From contig CM068588.1 in the NCBI GenBank assembly GCA_035048485.1, positions 26,935,118-26,999,117 on the forward strand: a DNA stretch of 64,000 bases, given 5' to 3'. Made by a program: the position numbers and the translations under genes. Within the stretch, counting starts at the first letter, position 1. Every line of letters begins with the position of its first letter. Source of the DNA: Pteria penguin (taxonomy: Eukaryota > Mollusca > Bivalvia > Pterioida > Pteriidae). Below, piece after piece: positions 38,401-53,400 of the stretch. A model generated the notes under the pieces. That model was not told where the DNA came from and did no database searches. It saw only the letters and a program-made list of their open reading frames with translations.

Positions 38401-41400
38401 CCTAACAGACCTTGAAATTTTCTTCATATCACTTTAATTCTTCTTTGTTTCTTTTTATTTTAAGAATGATATGTCTGTCAAAACATGACAGAAGATTGGA
38501 AAAATTCTTGTGAACTAAATTGACCATTGATATTATACAAAATATTCTTTCTGTCCATCTGTCTGTCTGGAAGGAGTCATATCTTTGAAAAATGACTAGC
38601 AGGTGACATGTGTGCTTTTAGATTATTGTAGTTTAAATTCAAAGCAAAGAGTAATGTACAATATAGTCATAATTTTCTAAAATAAGATCAATGCCCAATT
38701 CCCAATATAAGGTATGAGAAGTCTGCTAATGAATGTGTGACCCAAGAAACATGTGCTTGTTTTTATTAAGTGAATGACACAGTAACATTGTGTTCAGTTA
38801 GCATGATGTTTCCCTATAAGTACTTTCAAGAAAAGTCTTGATAATTTAATGGAATAGCTTACAAGTAAATCCTTTTGTTCATGTTAACTTATAATGCAGT
38901 AAGTCAGCTTCATTAATTACTGCAAGAGAAGCTAGTTTTTGTGTGATGGTGAGGTAGTTGATTGAGCTGATTTTATTTTATCAGGCCCCTGCAAGTGGCT
39001 ATGTACCCACTGGAGCAACGGGTGACACATTTCAAGCTCTTGATAAAGATAGACAAAAAGGTATGAAGTAATTAGTTATGTACTCAATGGTTCTTGTACT
39101 GTATAGAATGTGCAAGATTCTCACTTGATATTGAAATGGATATTTTTTTTCCCTCTTGATGACAATTTTCTTCAAGTATTATTGATACCAAACTCATTCA
39201 TTTGTTAGTCTGTCTGTTGATGGTCTGTCTTTTTGAAGCTCTTAATTTTAATTAAAATATATAGGATCCAGTAAAATTAATGTTTCCTGATGGGCTTACT
39301 CTAGCCATTTAAAAGCAAGCTTCTGTTCAGAAGTCTGAGATAATTTTTGCTGAGTTTATATTCCTAACTTCGTAAGAGTGCTATTTGTGGAAATTCATGA
39401 AAGGCACATTTGTCGAGGTATTTTGATATCTTTGGCATAAATGTAAACAGCACAGAACAGGAATGTTTCTCATTTGGACTTAAACATTCCAATGTCAAAA
39501 GACCTTAAGATATTTTTAGTATGTGTATTTGAACCCTAAACTTTCTCCAAGTTTTCCCTAGATTATATTGAATGATAATTGAAGTAATTTCATCAGTACA
39601 TGTACAGTGTATTTAAATCATTCTTGATCAGTTGTGATTGTTAACAAATGTGCCTGTATGGTAAAGAGACCTAACAGTATGGAGAATGAAAACAAAGTTT
39701 TAGTTAGATACGCCTTTTACATATTACTATTATTTATGATTGATAACAAAGGTTTCATAATGAAATGAAAACTTGGATGATAGTTGTGACAGATTTGTAA
39801 AATGGAATACTAGAATGTTTTAAGCTGAAATATGGAGTTCTTAATCTTACTCAGATATGTGTCGCCTATCTGAACATATATATATATATATAGTAACCGA
39901 ATATATAATTCACCTATAATATCTTCAAATTACTCTCCACCACTTCTTGTTCTATGAACGTATGTTGTATGTGGCATGGTTTTAAGTATTGCTAAGGATT
40001 GCATGATACATGTTTTACTAACTCATTCATGTGTATCCATTGCTTTATTTGTGAAGGACCAAATGTAAAACAGAATGGTAAATGTATACTAAATATCTGT
40101 AGTAGATGTGTCACTCTGCACTATATGGTTATGGGAATGCCAGATTATTCACCTTTGTGCACTTAATTTCTCTGCTTTATGATTGGCACTGATCTTATAG
40201 CTTCTCTATAGATTCATAATCATCTACTAAAGAGTTTAGATGGTCAATAAATTGCAGTTTTATTTTGTTTTTGAAATTTTCTGCTTCCATCTATATAGAT
40301 AATAAATTATAATGAAATTCCAACAGTACTGTAACTAAACATTTTCATATGTTGTTTTAAGAGTCGTAAATTTCAGGTTAATTTGACGTTCAGACTTATC
40401 TTCTTCTCCAGTATCATAGTGAAGGATATTTCTTTTTTCCTAATAACGTAAAGTTAATACGTATAGAATCTGTATACAGTGACTTCTAGTAATAAGTATA
40501 ATTATAAATATTCTTACATCAAATACTGGTAGTCATCCACATAGAAAGCAAGACATTGCTATGCCATTGTAGTGAAAGTTGTTTATAAGAAATACTTTGC
40601 AAGAGTAGATATTGATGCACAATTAATTATTTTGTAGGAATAGAATCATGCTTTTTGTACATGTTATCATAGAAAAAGAATGCAGGCACTGTAGTTACTG
40701 AAATAATTTGAGAAACTTTTTATCAAACAGATGATCATATACTATTAGATAGGAATAACTGGTTGTCATAGTAACAGAAGAATCAGTATATTTTCATTTC
40801 TTTGATACAATTGAATTATTGCCATATGTCTGACTTTGCACCTTTTGGTACTCTTTTTCATTATGATGTCATAAATAAATGATCTGTCAAACTTTAATTT
40901 AATTTTGATGTCACCGACGTCACCATGAAACTATTTAATGGAACGGATCAAAATTAGATCTGGCAATCCCTGAATGAAGATAAACTTTAGTCATGTTAAG
41001 GAATATTCTGTGCTAAAAATCTTTATGAAAAGGATCATAAGATTTCAAGCATTGTTACAGAATACATACGTGTTATGATTTCTGCAGAATTATGTGTGTA
41101 AAAAAAACCCTCAAACATAACAAGAATTATGTTGAGTCTATTTCTCATATCCATTATTGTTGGTTTATATGGTTATTAATTTGAACACCTTTTTAGAAAT
41201 TGACTTCTAGCAGATTAATGTCAGAAATATATATAATTAATAGTCCTGCACCAGAAAATAAAAGCAACTAGTTTCCACTCAGTCCATCTGTTCTTTGGTC
41301 TGTCACCACAAGGTTTTCTCTACTTTAGAAATGAAGCTTGCTGTGGAACTTCAGAATGACATTCAAGTTTGAATTTTGTCATGGTTTACCTACTTTTAGC

Positions 41401-44400
41401 AGAAACATCTCATTGTTTAGAAAATCGTTTCTCTTGACTTATCTTTATATTTCAAACTATCTGAAAGAAGTTTTCTGTGAAGCCTCAATATGACAACTGA
41501 CTAGGTAAACATTTATTGTGGTTGACCAGGTTTTAGTTCAGTTACTGCTCTTTAGAGATGATGCAAGTTCACCATGGGTGATAAGGACCAGTTGGGGACC
41601 ATATTCTGCTTTACTGATACATATTAGGCTGATCTGTTTGATCATGAAGATGCATTCTGCACTTTCTTCTGAGCATGTATTTTACTTGCGTTAAATGCTG
41701 ATAAGAATGCCTTTGTTTGCTTTAGCTTTCACATTTCTCTGCAGATAATTATCCATTTAATGTAATTTTATGATTTCAGTTATTTTTACTTTATTTTTCT
41801 TCAGAAGCACTGTCACTTTGCTAACGATTGCTTCCTACAAATATCTTATGATGTTTGAAATTTTCATTTCAGGCAATAACAAAATGGATTATATAGTTAT
41901 ATAATAATTATATAATTGAGATAGACAATGATACTTTAATTTTTCATGACATCTTCGTTATTGCTGTAATATGGATATGACTAATTAACTGCACATTGAA
42001 ATATGTGTAAAAAGAAATATATTGAAAATAATTGGACACTTATTCCTACATTTTCCTTAGCGTTAATGGATGAACTTGGAATCAGTGATCCCTCTGATAT
42101 AAGCGATCCAGAGCTGTCTGATCATGATGATTCTCCAATACCAATACAGCCGAAGTTGAACAACCTGCCATCCGGTGGTATACCAAATAAAGATGAGGAG
42201 GAAGAAAAAGAAGATAAAGAAGAAAGTGACTGGGACTCCTCGCATATTACACCACGGGCAGGAATACTCAAAAACTGGAAACAGGTAAGAACACTTGAAA
42301 CAGGTGAGAAAAAAGGGAAATTAGAGATAAAACTGGAAATTTGAGAAAATTAAAAAGAAATAGTACATGCATAGCTTGAGATAACTAAAATGGAAAAGGT
42401 TAGAAAACTGGAAACGGGCAGGAAAAGTAGATACAGATGATAAAAAAAACCCTGAAACTAGAGAAAAACCTGAAGTACCAGATACAAGTGGAAAAACTTT
42501 TAAAAAATCTTGAATAATGCAAGAAAACTCAAACACTGGAAACAGCAGAAAAAATTGAGAAAGATGACTGTGACTTTAAAAGATAAGAAACTGACAAGTT
42601 GGGAATAATGGAAAACAAAATTTTAAATAGGAGAGAATAGTGTTAATTATTACTATCACTAAAGAGGATTATAATGGAAGTGAGAATGGCCGAGAAAAGG
42701 TCAAGACTGGAGTAAATCTAATTGTGTCTTTAATATCTCTTAAATCCCATCTTTGTTCATTTCAAGTAACTCTACAGATCTCTTGACTTCTATTACACAT
42801 TGTTTCCAGTGTTTAAGAAAGTCATTTTGTATTTCAGCATAGTAAAGAACAAGTTGAGAAGATTAAAAATAAGGAACAAACATCCAAGTCCGAGGTAGGT
42901 ACAAACATCATGTACTATTATTTGTCATGAATGAGGAGGGTGTTTAAAATAATAAGGCTAGTGGTAATGTCTGCCAGTATGACAGTGAACGGTATCCCTA
43001 GCATATATTAGAGGAATTCTGTCAAGCATAGCCATAGCAATAATGAGGGATTATTTTGTCTTTTGTCCATCAGTCACATTTTCAACTATCTTTTCCTCCC
43101 TAGCATTCCAATTTAAAGAAAAATTTTAAACGTTTAAATGTACTTGAGAGCTGGTGAAATTCGGCAAGTAGTGTGCCTCATTGTGGATTTCTGCCCATTT
43201 GTTAACTTGACAGTGATTCACAGGTCCCATATGATAAGACGTTTACATGTGAAAGAACGCTCAATGCTTTGGGTGTGTGGTAACATAGGTAGAAACTTCA
43301 GTGCAGTGAACAAACCAGCTACATGTAGTTGAAAAATTAGAGTGCAAAATAAAGTTGAAATGATCGTTATACATTTTACAAAATTATTTTAAATATTCAC
43401 TTTATTCTACAGTATTTACGTCAAAAATAAAATAGTAGTAAAGACATATTACAGTATTAACATATTTTTGGAGATTCTTGATTTGTATTTAAAAGAAAAT
43501 CATGAACCTTCAGCTCTGTATTACAGTAAATTGAGACTTCATACTTAGTCAAATTAATGTACAGTTGGAATGTTTTACTTTTAAGGTATCATTTTATTTA
43601 AGATTTCAGAATGGGACAGTGACCTTGAGAATGAACTTGACCCTGATAATCCTCCATCAGCTTATGAGGTAATTGCATCTTATTTACAAACTAACTTCTT
43701 CTCTAAGAACAAAATAAATAAACCGTAAAAAGAGAGTTTAAAAGATTGTGTATTTGACTTTAACTGGAAGATCAATATGGTCTAAGTTACATATCAAACA
43801 ATTGGTATTCAACAGTTGCTACATGTTGCTAAAGAGTGCATTGTATGAATGTTGCATGTATGCCAAGTTACTCCGTTTGTATGTGTTATTCCTGTACTGA
43901 ATCTTAAATAGAACTAGAGAAAAGTGAATGTTAGATATTCAAAAGCAGATTTTAGATCCTTAGATACTGAATATTTTATTGTTGTTGATGAAACATTGAA
44001 GGCCAAAGAAGACCGTCATCTTGTACGTCAAAATGAAAACACAGCCCATGACAACAACAATGCAAGTAAAGCCAACAAGTACTTGCCGTCCCCTGACAGT
44101 GAAAAATTAGACAGCCTTTCGGACTCAGATGATGCTCATGAAAGTAGCAGGAAGATTATAGAGATGCAGAGGGATGGAAGTCTTCGAGGAGTTGATAATT
44201 CACCGATAGTTTTAGACTACAACCAGAGTCAGAGTGAAGACACGTCTGATAAAGAGGATGAAAGTGACCTTGTTACAAGCCAAAATAAAATAATGAGTCT
44301 AATTAATCATCAAGATGAACTGTCAAGATCAGAGTCAGCCAAAAATCCAAGGGAGAAGGTGTATCAGGTCTCTCAAGGTCGTTTGGAGATGTTGAGTCGC

Positions 44401-47400
44401 CAGAGCGATGATCCTGAAACTGACCAAGAAGTTGCTCGTGTGCTGGCTGTAGAGGAGCTAAGTCAGCTTCATTCATCATCATTAGAGAAAGGTTCCTTAA
44501 AGGAGGACAAGGACGAGGACAACTCAGAAAACACCATGGAGCATGTACCGTCGGATGAGGAGGTTGACGATTATAATAACTTGATGGTTTTACAGCACTT
44601 GCAATCACGTCAAAAGGTTACACTCTGATGTGAAATGAGTGGAGTGATCACTGTTTGTATCTAACTGTGGAATGCTGATCAAATTTCTAAATCTCACTTT
44701 ACACTAATTGCTTGCTGCGCTTCTGCAACAGAATTGATATTGTGTGAGTTTGTGTGTAATGTATGTCTTCATTTGTGTTCTACAAAAATTTAATAATTTC
44801 ATTAACAGCTTTTTGTGAAACATCAGTGTGAATAAAGGATAATTTTATTCTTGATGAGTAACTTATATATTGTATGCCATATTTATGATTTTTGGTTTAG
44901 ATTTCAAAGGAAATTTTTGAAAAAAAACTGCTCACACTTTGATAATGTATAATTATATACTATTACATGGTAATCGTCTTTATTTTAATTTTTTTTTAGT
45001 CATACATAAAGATTTCTCATAGAAATTTATTTTCAGTACACATTTAGTGATATGCACAACCTAATACATAATAACTTTTGCTAAAGTTTTCTAAATAGCA
45101 TATAATATGAAACTTGAAAATATTCTTATTGTGTGTTTGAAATACATATACATTGCAATTTTATCAATATATGTAACTGCATGATTATTATTTGTTGGAC
45201 TAATGATAATATGGTAAAATCTGACTTAAGTCTTTGTCATATACAGTGCTAATATAGTCTGAAATTAATGTACCTTATGTAACAAGGAGTATTTGCTGTT
45301 CTTGCATGTAGTATGCATGAATTTTGGTAACTTTTGGTGTCGCTTCCTTAAGTATTACACATTATTATCTGATAATTTACTTACATGTAAAGGTCATGTA
45401 AAGGTCAATGCTTTAAATAGCATGAAAAGTATTGATGTACGAACATTCAGAACACATCTTAATTTGCAAAAGAATATTTTTGAAAATACACTTAACCTTG
45501 ATACTGCTTCTAATAGTAGGTACATGTACAGATCTTTACAGAATTGAACATTTGCTTAACTGTAATGCCCATTGCAAACAGTGTGGGGAGCTTTGTCCTA
45601 ATATGTACATGTATGGCTTAATTCTGTTTGTTGAAGAATCAGAACTGATTTTTAAACTCAAGATAAGAACTCTTTTTTAGAAGATATTCTGAAATCTCAG
45701 TTTGTTTTTAACTGTCTTAGCATGTCAGATCCCAGATATTTTCTTAATTACTATTGCCTTCTTTACAATGAATTATCCTAACATTTGACAGGACCCTGTG
45801 GAGGCGTTTGTTGAAGAGGAGGTAGGAATAGGCAGAGGTCTTGATTTTCTTTGAGTGGCTTGGTCTTATTTATTGTATAGTAGCATTGCTGCACACTCTT
45901 TCTCTGATACATGAATCCTTTGAGTACACTTTTCTAATATACCTAAAGAACAGATTATCTGATTTCTGTTTATCTGAATCCTTGAAATAACATTTTTTAT
46001 TAAATTTAGATCATCATTTTTTTACTGGTAGTTGTAAATTCATGTGTTATACTGGTATTTCTTAGATGTTACTCTTTAAGTTCACATTACTAACTTTTTC
46101 ATCATTATATATCTGTGGTACGTATGAAACACTTTTAAGATTAGTTAGTACACAAGATCGTGTTTACTGGTTCACCATTTTGATTCATGCTTTTATACAC
46201 ACCATTCTTTTGTTCTCCAGTGGGTCGGAAAATCTGCCGAAGATTAGTAGGATAGGTTTGTTATATGACTGAAATATAAAACATGAATGGAATGAGTATT
46301 GTGATCTTCCGTTATTGCCTTGTTTACCCTGGTAATTAGGTGGTCCCAGGAAGTGGTATAAAAGTTGTGTAGCAACTGTAAATTTACCCTTCCACAAAAC
46401 TCAATTTTTCATTGCGATGACGTCATCTGAGATCCGACAAAACTCCAACAAATAATGTATTTGTTTATGACATCATAAGTAGAACGGTTGAAAATCGTCT
46501 GAATGTCATGTTCTTTTACTAACCGTGGAAGAGTGAATTCAGTGTCACTTTTCTTATTTCTATGGTTATTTGCCAAGGGCAATATATGAGCAGCTAAGTA
46601 ACAGTCATCTCTGCTGGATTATACAGAAAGTGATTCTGAGAGAGTTCTTATAAAGGACAGACAGACCACCTCACTGAATCCTCATAATAATTCTTAATCT
46701 ACTACTATTTTATTTTTGATACCAGTGAATGTGTTGTGATCTAGATGTTGACAGTATTTGTAACATTAAATTTAACTTATCCTGCCAGTAATATTGTTAG
46801 GAGGTAAACTGCTGTATGTGTCCGTCCTTTTGTCTCTCCATCTTTTGTTGACATTGGGATGAAATAGGTCCAAGGTCAAAGTCATAGTAACACTTCAAAT
46901 ACCCTGTTTGGCTAGTTTCAGTTGTGTGGCATCTAAATCACAGAGACATTTAGTTTTATTTATAAGGAATATAGTAAATTATTTGTAAAGCTGTACTTGC
47001 AATAGGGTATAGTACTTTACTTTAGGTAATTCTACTTTATCAATTCTGAAAGAGACTTCTTGCTGTGATGTGAAATTTTACTCAAGTTTAGTGTGTACAC
47101 TTTTTTTTAATATTTTTCATTTATACAAAAATTCTGTAATTGATTTTAATTTTTTCTTTTTTCTTTTTTTTTTTGTGCATTCTTTTAAGAATTTATTAAG
47201 TAGATTATACACTGAAAATAAGGATTAGGGGTAATTGTATGGTCACAGTGTGCCGTGCTATCATCTGTTTGTAGTGATCCTGTAGAAGTTCATCATTATA
47301 TGTATTTCTGATATCAAAACTTCAGACATGATTGAATGATTAATTTACTTTTACAGAATGTACGATTATATTGATTGATATCTGGTACACACAGAATGAA

Positions 47401-50400
47401 AATACTCTGTTTTGTCAAAATTGAGACTCTTGTATTACAAGATACAGTTTATGCCTTAAGAAAGTTGGTTGAAAATTTGAGTCATAATTTGGATAAATTT
47501 CAATGATACTTGTAACTTATTTGTAAGAACTACTCTACTTTTTTCAGACAAACAGCCAGTGGGATTCTACCACAAGTGGTGTTACACCACGTGGTCAAGG
47601 CATGCCAAGCCTTCAACAGGTATTAAATATACTTTAAAATCTTTAGGCCTCTTTTGCATGTTCTTGTACTCTAGTATTAATTTCAATACATGCTGTAAAT
47701 ATTGAACATGTGAACCTTAGTGCACTCTATAATCTTGTGTATTGTAAAATGATAGGTTTTAGAGTAAATTCTTTTCTGCAGGTGATTTTTGAGCATTTAG
47801 TCATTTACATAAAATTTAGTATAGTTTTTTAGCTCACCTGAGCCAAAGGCTCAAGTGAGCTATTGTGATCAATCACCGTCCGTCGTCCGTCCGTCGTCCG
47901 TCGTTAACTTTTCACATTTTCGACTTCTTCTCCAGAACCACTGAACAGAATTTGATGAAACTTGATAAGCATGTAGTACTCATGGTCCCCTACAAGTGTT
48001 GTTGTTTTTCGTCCAGATTCATCAACAGGTGGCGCCACCACAGGCAAAAGTAGGTCAAAGAGGGTACCCTCCTTTGACAAACTTCTTCTTCAGACCGGGG
48101 GCATACAGAGACAAACCAAATGCATAGGAATGATCTAGAGGGATGTGTGAAGAAGTGTTGTTATTTTTGGTTCCATTCCGAAATCAAATTTTTGACGTTT
48201 TTTTGTACTTGGTAATTTTAATGCATAAAAGAGGTATTTTTTTATTTTAGTAAACATTGATGCATTAATTTGGTTTAATTTGATCATTTTGATGGTAAGA
48301 AATACTACTGCGAAGAAAATTTTTCAATATTTTATGTTTTGGATTTTTTATGAATTTTTTAAGACTTTCAAGAAAAAGGGGGGGTGGGATAATTGGTGTA
48401 AACATTTCACAGTTTGAACTTTTTCTTCGGAACCACTTGCTGGAATTCAATGAAACTTGGCATGCATCAAATACTCAAGGTCCCCGACAAATGTGGTCAT
48501 CTTTGTCAGGATCCATGAACAGGTGGCACCACCACAGACAAAAGTAGGTCACAGAGGGTACCCTCCTTTGACAAACTTCTTATTCAGATCGGGTGCATAC
48601 AGCGACAAACTGACTGCATAGGAATGAGATAGAGGCATATGGGAAGAAGTGTTGATATTTTTGGTTCCATTCCGAAATCAAATTTTTGACGTTTTTTCAT
48701 TTTTATTTTGGACTTTGTTATTTTAATGCATTAAAGAGTTATTATTTTCTTTTAGTAAACATTGATGCATTCATTTGGTTTCATTTAATCATTTCTATGG
48801 TAAGGAATGCTGGTGTGAAGCAATTTTTTCAATATCTCGATTTTTGAATTTTTTATGAATTTTTTAAGACTTCCAAGAAAAGGGGGGGGGACAATTTTTC
48901 ATATCTTCAATTTGATCTACAGAACAACTTGAAGGATTGTGATAAAACTGGGTAGGATGCAAGTACTCATAGTCCTTTTCAAAGGTTTTGTTTTTTGTGC
49001 GGATCATCTAAATTGGTTAACAGATAATGCCACCATGTCTAAAAGTAGGTCTCACAATGGTACATATACCACTTGGTCTTGGCTTGCGGCGCCGACGATC
49101 CGGGTTCGATTCCCGGGTTGCGCCACTATGTTTAAGAGGTTGGTAACCTCCTGCTTCCATGTCGCGATATAACTGAAATATTGTTGAAAGCGACGTAAAA
49201 CACCAATCAACCAACCAACCAATATACCACTTGGTAATTGAAATATGGAGAGTAGCGGTTCAAATCCAGCTGTGGTCAAAAAAAATTTTTTTTTTTTTTA
49301 CACATCAAAATAAGTTTTTAGATGTTTCTCAACACTCAACATATGAAATTAGGAATTTTACGTTTAAGACTTCCAAAAAAAAAAAGGGGGGGGGTTGGCC
49401 ATTTTTCAAGTTTTCAACTTTTTCTACAAAACTGTTTGAAGGATTTTAATAAATCTTGGTAGAAATAAGTCACTTATGATCCTCTTCAAATTCTGTTGTT
49501 TTCGTCCAGACCTCTTTACAGGTGGCGCCACCATAGTCAAGAGTAGGTCACAAAAGAGTTCCCTCGTTTAACAATATTCTTTTTCATACGGGCTGTATAC
49601 AGAGACAAACAGAATGCATAGAAATGATCTAGAGGGATGAGTGAAGATGTATTGTCATTTTGGTTCCCTTCCAAAATCAAATTTTAGAATTTTTTTCCAC
49701 ATTTCTTTGGACTTGGTGATTCAATGCAGAAAAAAGTGTCATATTTCCTAGTTAATTGATAATGATGATTTCTTATGGACTATTGTGATCATAATTATGG
49801 TAAGGATTGTTACTTTGAAAGAATTTTGTCAATATCTCAATTTTTGGATTTTCTATGAATTTTTTAAGACTTCCAAATGAGGGTGTATAGGAACAATTCA
49901 ATCACATTTTTCACTTCTGCTGTTATACCACATGAAAGATTTTAATGAAACATGGAATACATGAAGTACTAAAAGTCCTCTATCAATTTGGTAAATTTCA
50001 TCCAAATTGGTTAACAGATAATGCCACCATGTCTAAAAAGCAGTTCTCAAAATAGTACATATACCACTTGGTAATTGAAATATGGAGAGTAGCGGTTCAA
50101 ATCCAGCTGTGGTCAAAATTTTTTTTTCATTTCTTTACACATCTAGATAAGTTTTTAGATGTTTCTCAACACTCAACATATGAAATTAGGCAATTTTAAG
50201 TTAGATCTGGACAATATTGAAACAATTGTTGTTCATGACCCAGACTTGAAATCAGTCAACAAAAGGCCCCACCTAAAGAAAATGACTAACTTGTTGCCCT
50301 GAATGACTTCTTGCAGAGACAAAGGAAATGCTTAATATCAAAATCACCTGAATGGATGTGCAAAAAAGTGTTGTTTTTTATTCTAGCCTGAAATAAAATT

Positions 50401-53400
50401 TGACATATTTTCAACATCTGTGTTGACTTAGTCACATTAATGCAAAAATAAATGAATTCTTCCTTCATGCATGACTGATAATATAGGTACTCAGGTGAGC
50501 GATATAGGCCCACTTGGGCCTCTTGTTGAATTTTCAAAGAAATCCTTTTTCTGTATTACAGTTTCTTATCTAAAAGTCCCCAAATAGCTCAGTTTGTAAC
50601 TTCATTGGCTAGGGACTAAGAGGACTTGGGTTGAAGTCTAAATGACGTCTCATCAGTGTCCTGTCTTACAGATAATTAATGTCCGTCATTATGGTATTTG
50701 TAGGCATATAAATTTTCCCACCATGCAGTGTTGGATCTTTCACATAGGATGAAATTTCTGTGCAATGCATCAGCAAATGCCATCTTTCTTTATTGATTGT
50801 TTATTGTTTTACATCACTCCACATTTATTTCACATATATGGTGATGGCATCTGCCTGAAACATTGCATAGAAATTTATACCTTTGCAACAGACCCACACG
50901 AAGCAGTGAGGGATCTTTTACTTGCCACGCATACCATGACACAGGACCTTGGTTTTTACTGTCTCATCTGAAAGACAGAACACCAGTGTGTCCACTGTGG
51001 GAGTTGAACCCATGACCTCAGTCACAAGCTGAATACTTCATCCATTGGGCTATACCTCTTCATCACTATATAAGTAACATAACAAAGAAATGAAATCACT
51101 GAAAATGAACATAAACAAGATTTTAATGATTCATTTTTCAGAAATTTACAAATGATGTAAAAGAACTTGAGGAAGAGATTGAGGACATGGATGATGGAAT
51201 GAGCACACCAGCGAAAGACCTTCTACAGACTACATCTAGCTTTGGGAGTGGTACAACACAACAGACTGTAATAGAAAGAAAGAAAGAGGAAGTTATACAG
51301 AAGGAAGAAGAGGAGAAAGAAGAAGAATCTGAGTGGGATTCAGACGAGGTATTGAAAAATTCTGGCATTTGAATCATAGAAATGTGAAATATTTTGTATT
51401 TCTTCTGGAGTTTGTCTGTTATTTGTTTATCTGACACACAACTGTTGTCATCATCTTCAGAAATGACACATGAATTCCTTCTTTATGTATATAGGGTGAA
51501 GATTTGCTGCCATCCGAGAGCAATGCTCCTCCTGTATATATGCCAGACTTTAGTGCTGACACTGTGCAGGTGCAAGGTGTGTTAGAAGGTCAGAGAAAGG
51601 AAGATCATTCTCATCATACTTCTTCAAAGGGAGATCACTCTGTAACAGAAGACGTGGAGGAAGAGTCCATCAGTGAATGGGAAATAGCAAGAATGAATGA
51701 AAAAGTAAGCATTTAGCATTTTGTTCTTGCCCCAAGGTTATAAAACTTTTACTGTGCTCAACTCAAACTCCGTGCTCAAACTCTGAGAACATGCACAGTA
51801 GAGATCGCTACTAGAGTTTGAGATTGGTAGAGGTTATAGGGGCTATATGTATGGGGCATGGGTTTGAGCGAAGTATTTCCCTGTCTGAAAATATTTGAAC
51901 ATATGCTCAACTTATAGCACATGCTGTAAATATAAGAAGTTTTAAAACCTCAATTTATATTTCATATTTGAGCATGAGATCAGAGTTTGAGCACGGAGAA
52001 TATTCTCAAAAAGTTTTATAACCTTTGGCCCTTGTCATGTTTGTCGAGTTGGAATTAGGACAGCAGTTATACACTCTAATGCAAGATGAGCCATTTGGAA
52101 AAAAAATCTGGAATTTTGAGCACAACCTCAATCATTCCATGTGTAGAGATAGTGCATGAGAGTATAGATGAATAAAAAAAGATATTCTGATCAGATTAAA
52201 GATAAATCATTTGGACTATTAGATAAAAAATATCGTCTGTAAACAAAGGGATACATAGAAAGGTAGCAACATTTTTGATAAGCTTAAAAATACATGATGA
52301 TGTGTACAAACTCTTTCTAGCTGTGCTTATGGATGCAATCTATTTTCCGGTATATCCAGTACAAATATTCAAGCCACAAGAGAAAGTAATTGAATCGCAG
52401 ATAGTTTCCAAACAGTTTTTCATTTATTTGTGTCTTTTGCATGTGGAAATTTCCATTGATTAAAAATTCACAATTTAGGTTTTAGAGTGGACATATCCTT
52501 CTGAATGTATATTTTAAGCAGTGATTTGTCTGATTACAGAGACAATTGACAATTATATCAGGTGAAAAGGGACCTTTAGGGTGCTATAAATAATTACATG
52601 TATTAAATAACATATTTATAAACTTTATTTCCAGACTGCAACATACAGGTATATCTTGAGATATTAAAAAAATTTATGACATGTATCAGACTTGAGAAAC
52701 CATAATGGTAAATACTGGCTTCTGACATGATAATGTCATTTTTTCAGCTGTGACAATGAAATTATGACAAGTTGAATGCACTATGTTACATATGACATTC
52801 TTCAGGAATGGGTAATCTGCTTAGTCTACCTGTCCATGTATACTATAATTTGTTTCATTCATTTATTTCAAATAGTGGAATCTAAAATTTATAGCTTTAA
52901 TTTAAGTAAAGAGCTCCACATGTTTTGTTAGTATCTTCGTGACTAGTTGCTTATGTCATGTAATCATATCATATACATCTATTGTTAAAATCTCATAAGG
53001 CTGAAAGACAACAATCTATAGAGGAGGAAAAGAGAAGAGCAGTAGAGGAGGAGGCTGTAGAACAAGCAGAAAGAGAGGCTGAGATTGTTAGAATTCAAAA
53101 GGAGGAAGAGAGAGAGGCCGAGCTAATCCGACTGGAAGAGGAGGTTAGACAACAGAAATTTGAAGCTAAAAGAAGGCAAGATGAAATGAGATGGGCACAA
53201 GAACAAGAGGAATTAAGGCAGAAAGAATATGAAGAGAAAATGAAACAAGAAGAAGAGGAGGCACAGAGAAAGAGTGAGCTCTTGCAGCAAGAACAAGCTG
53301 AGCAACAACGACAACAAGAGTGGGAGGTTCAGCAGAGAGTTCGTGAGGAAGAACTGAGGAAGGAGGCAGAGGAAGAAGCAATGGTAAGGATCAGTATATG

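Noticed and set aside
49061..49235. Fresh tandem duplication of ACTTGG sequence
   Set aside because: Explained as the target-site duplication of the inserted SINE.
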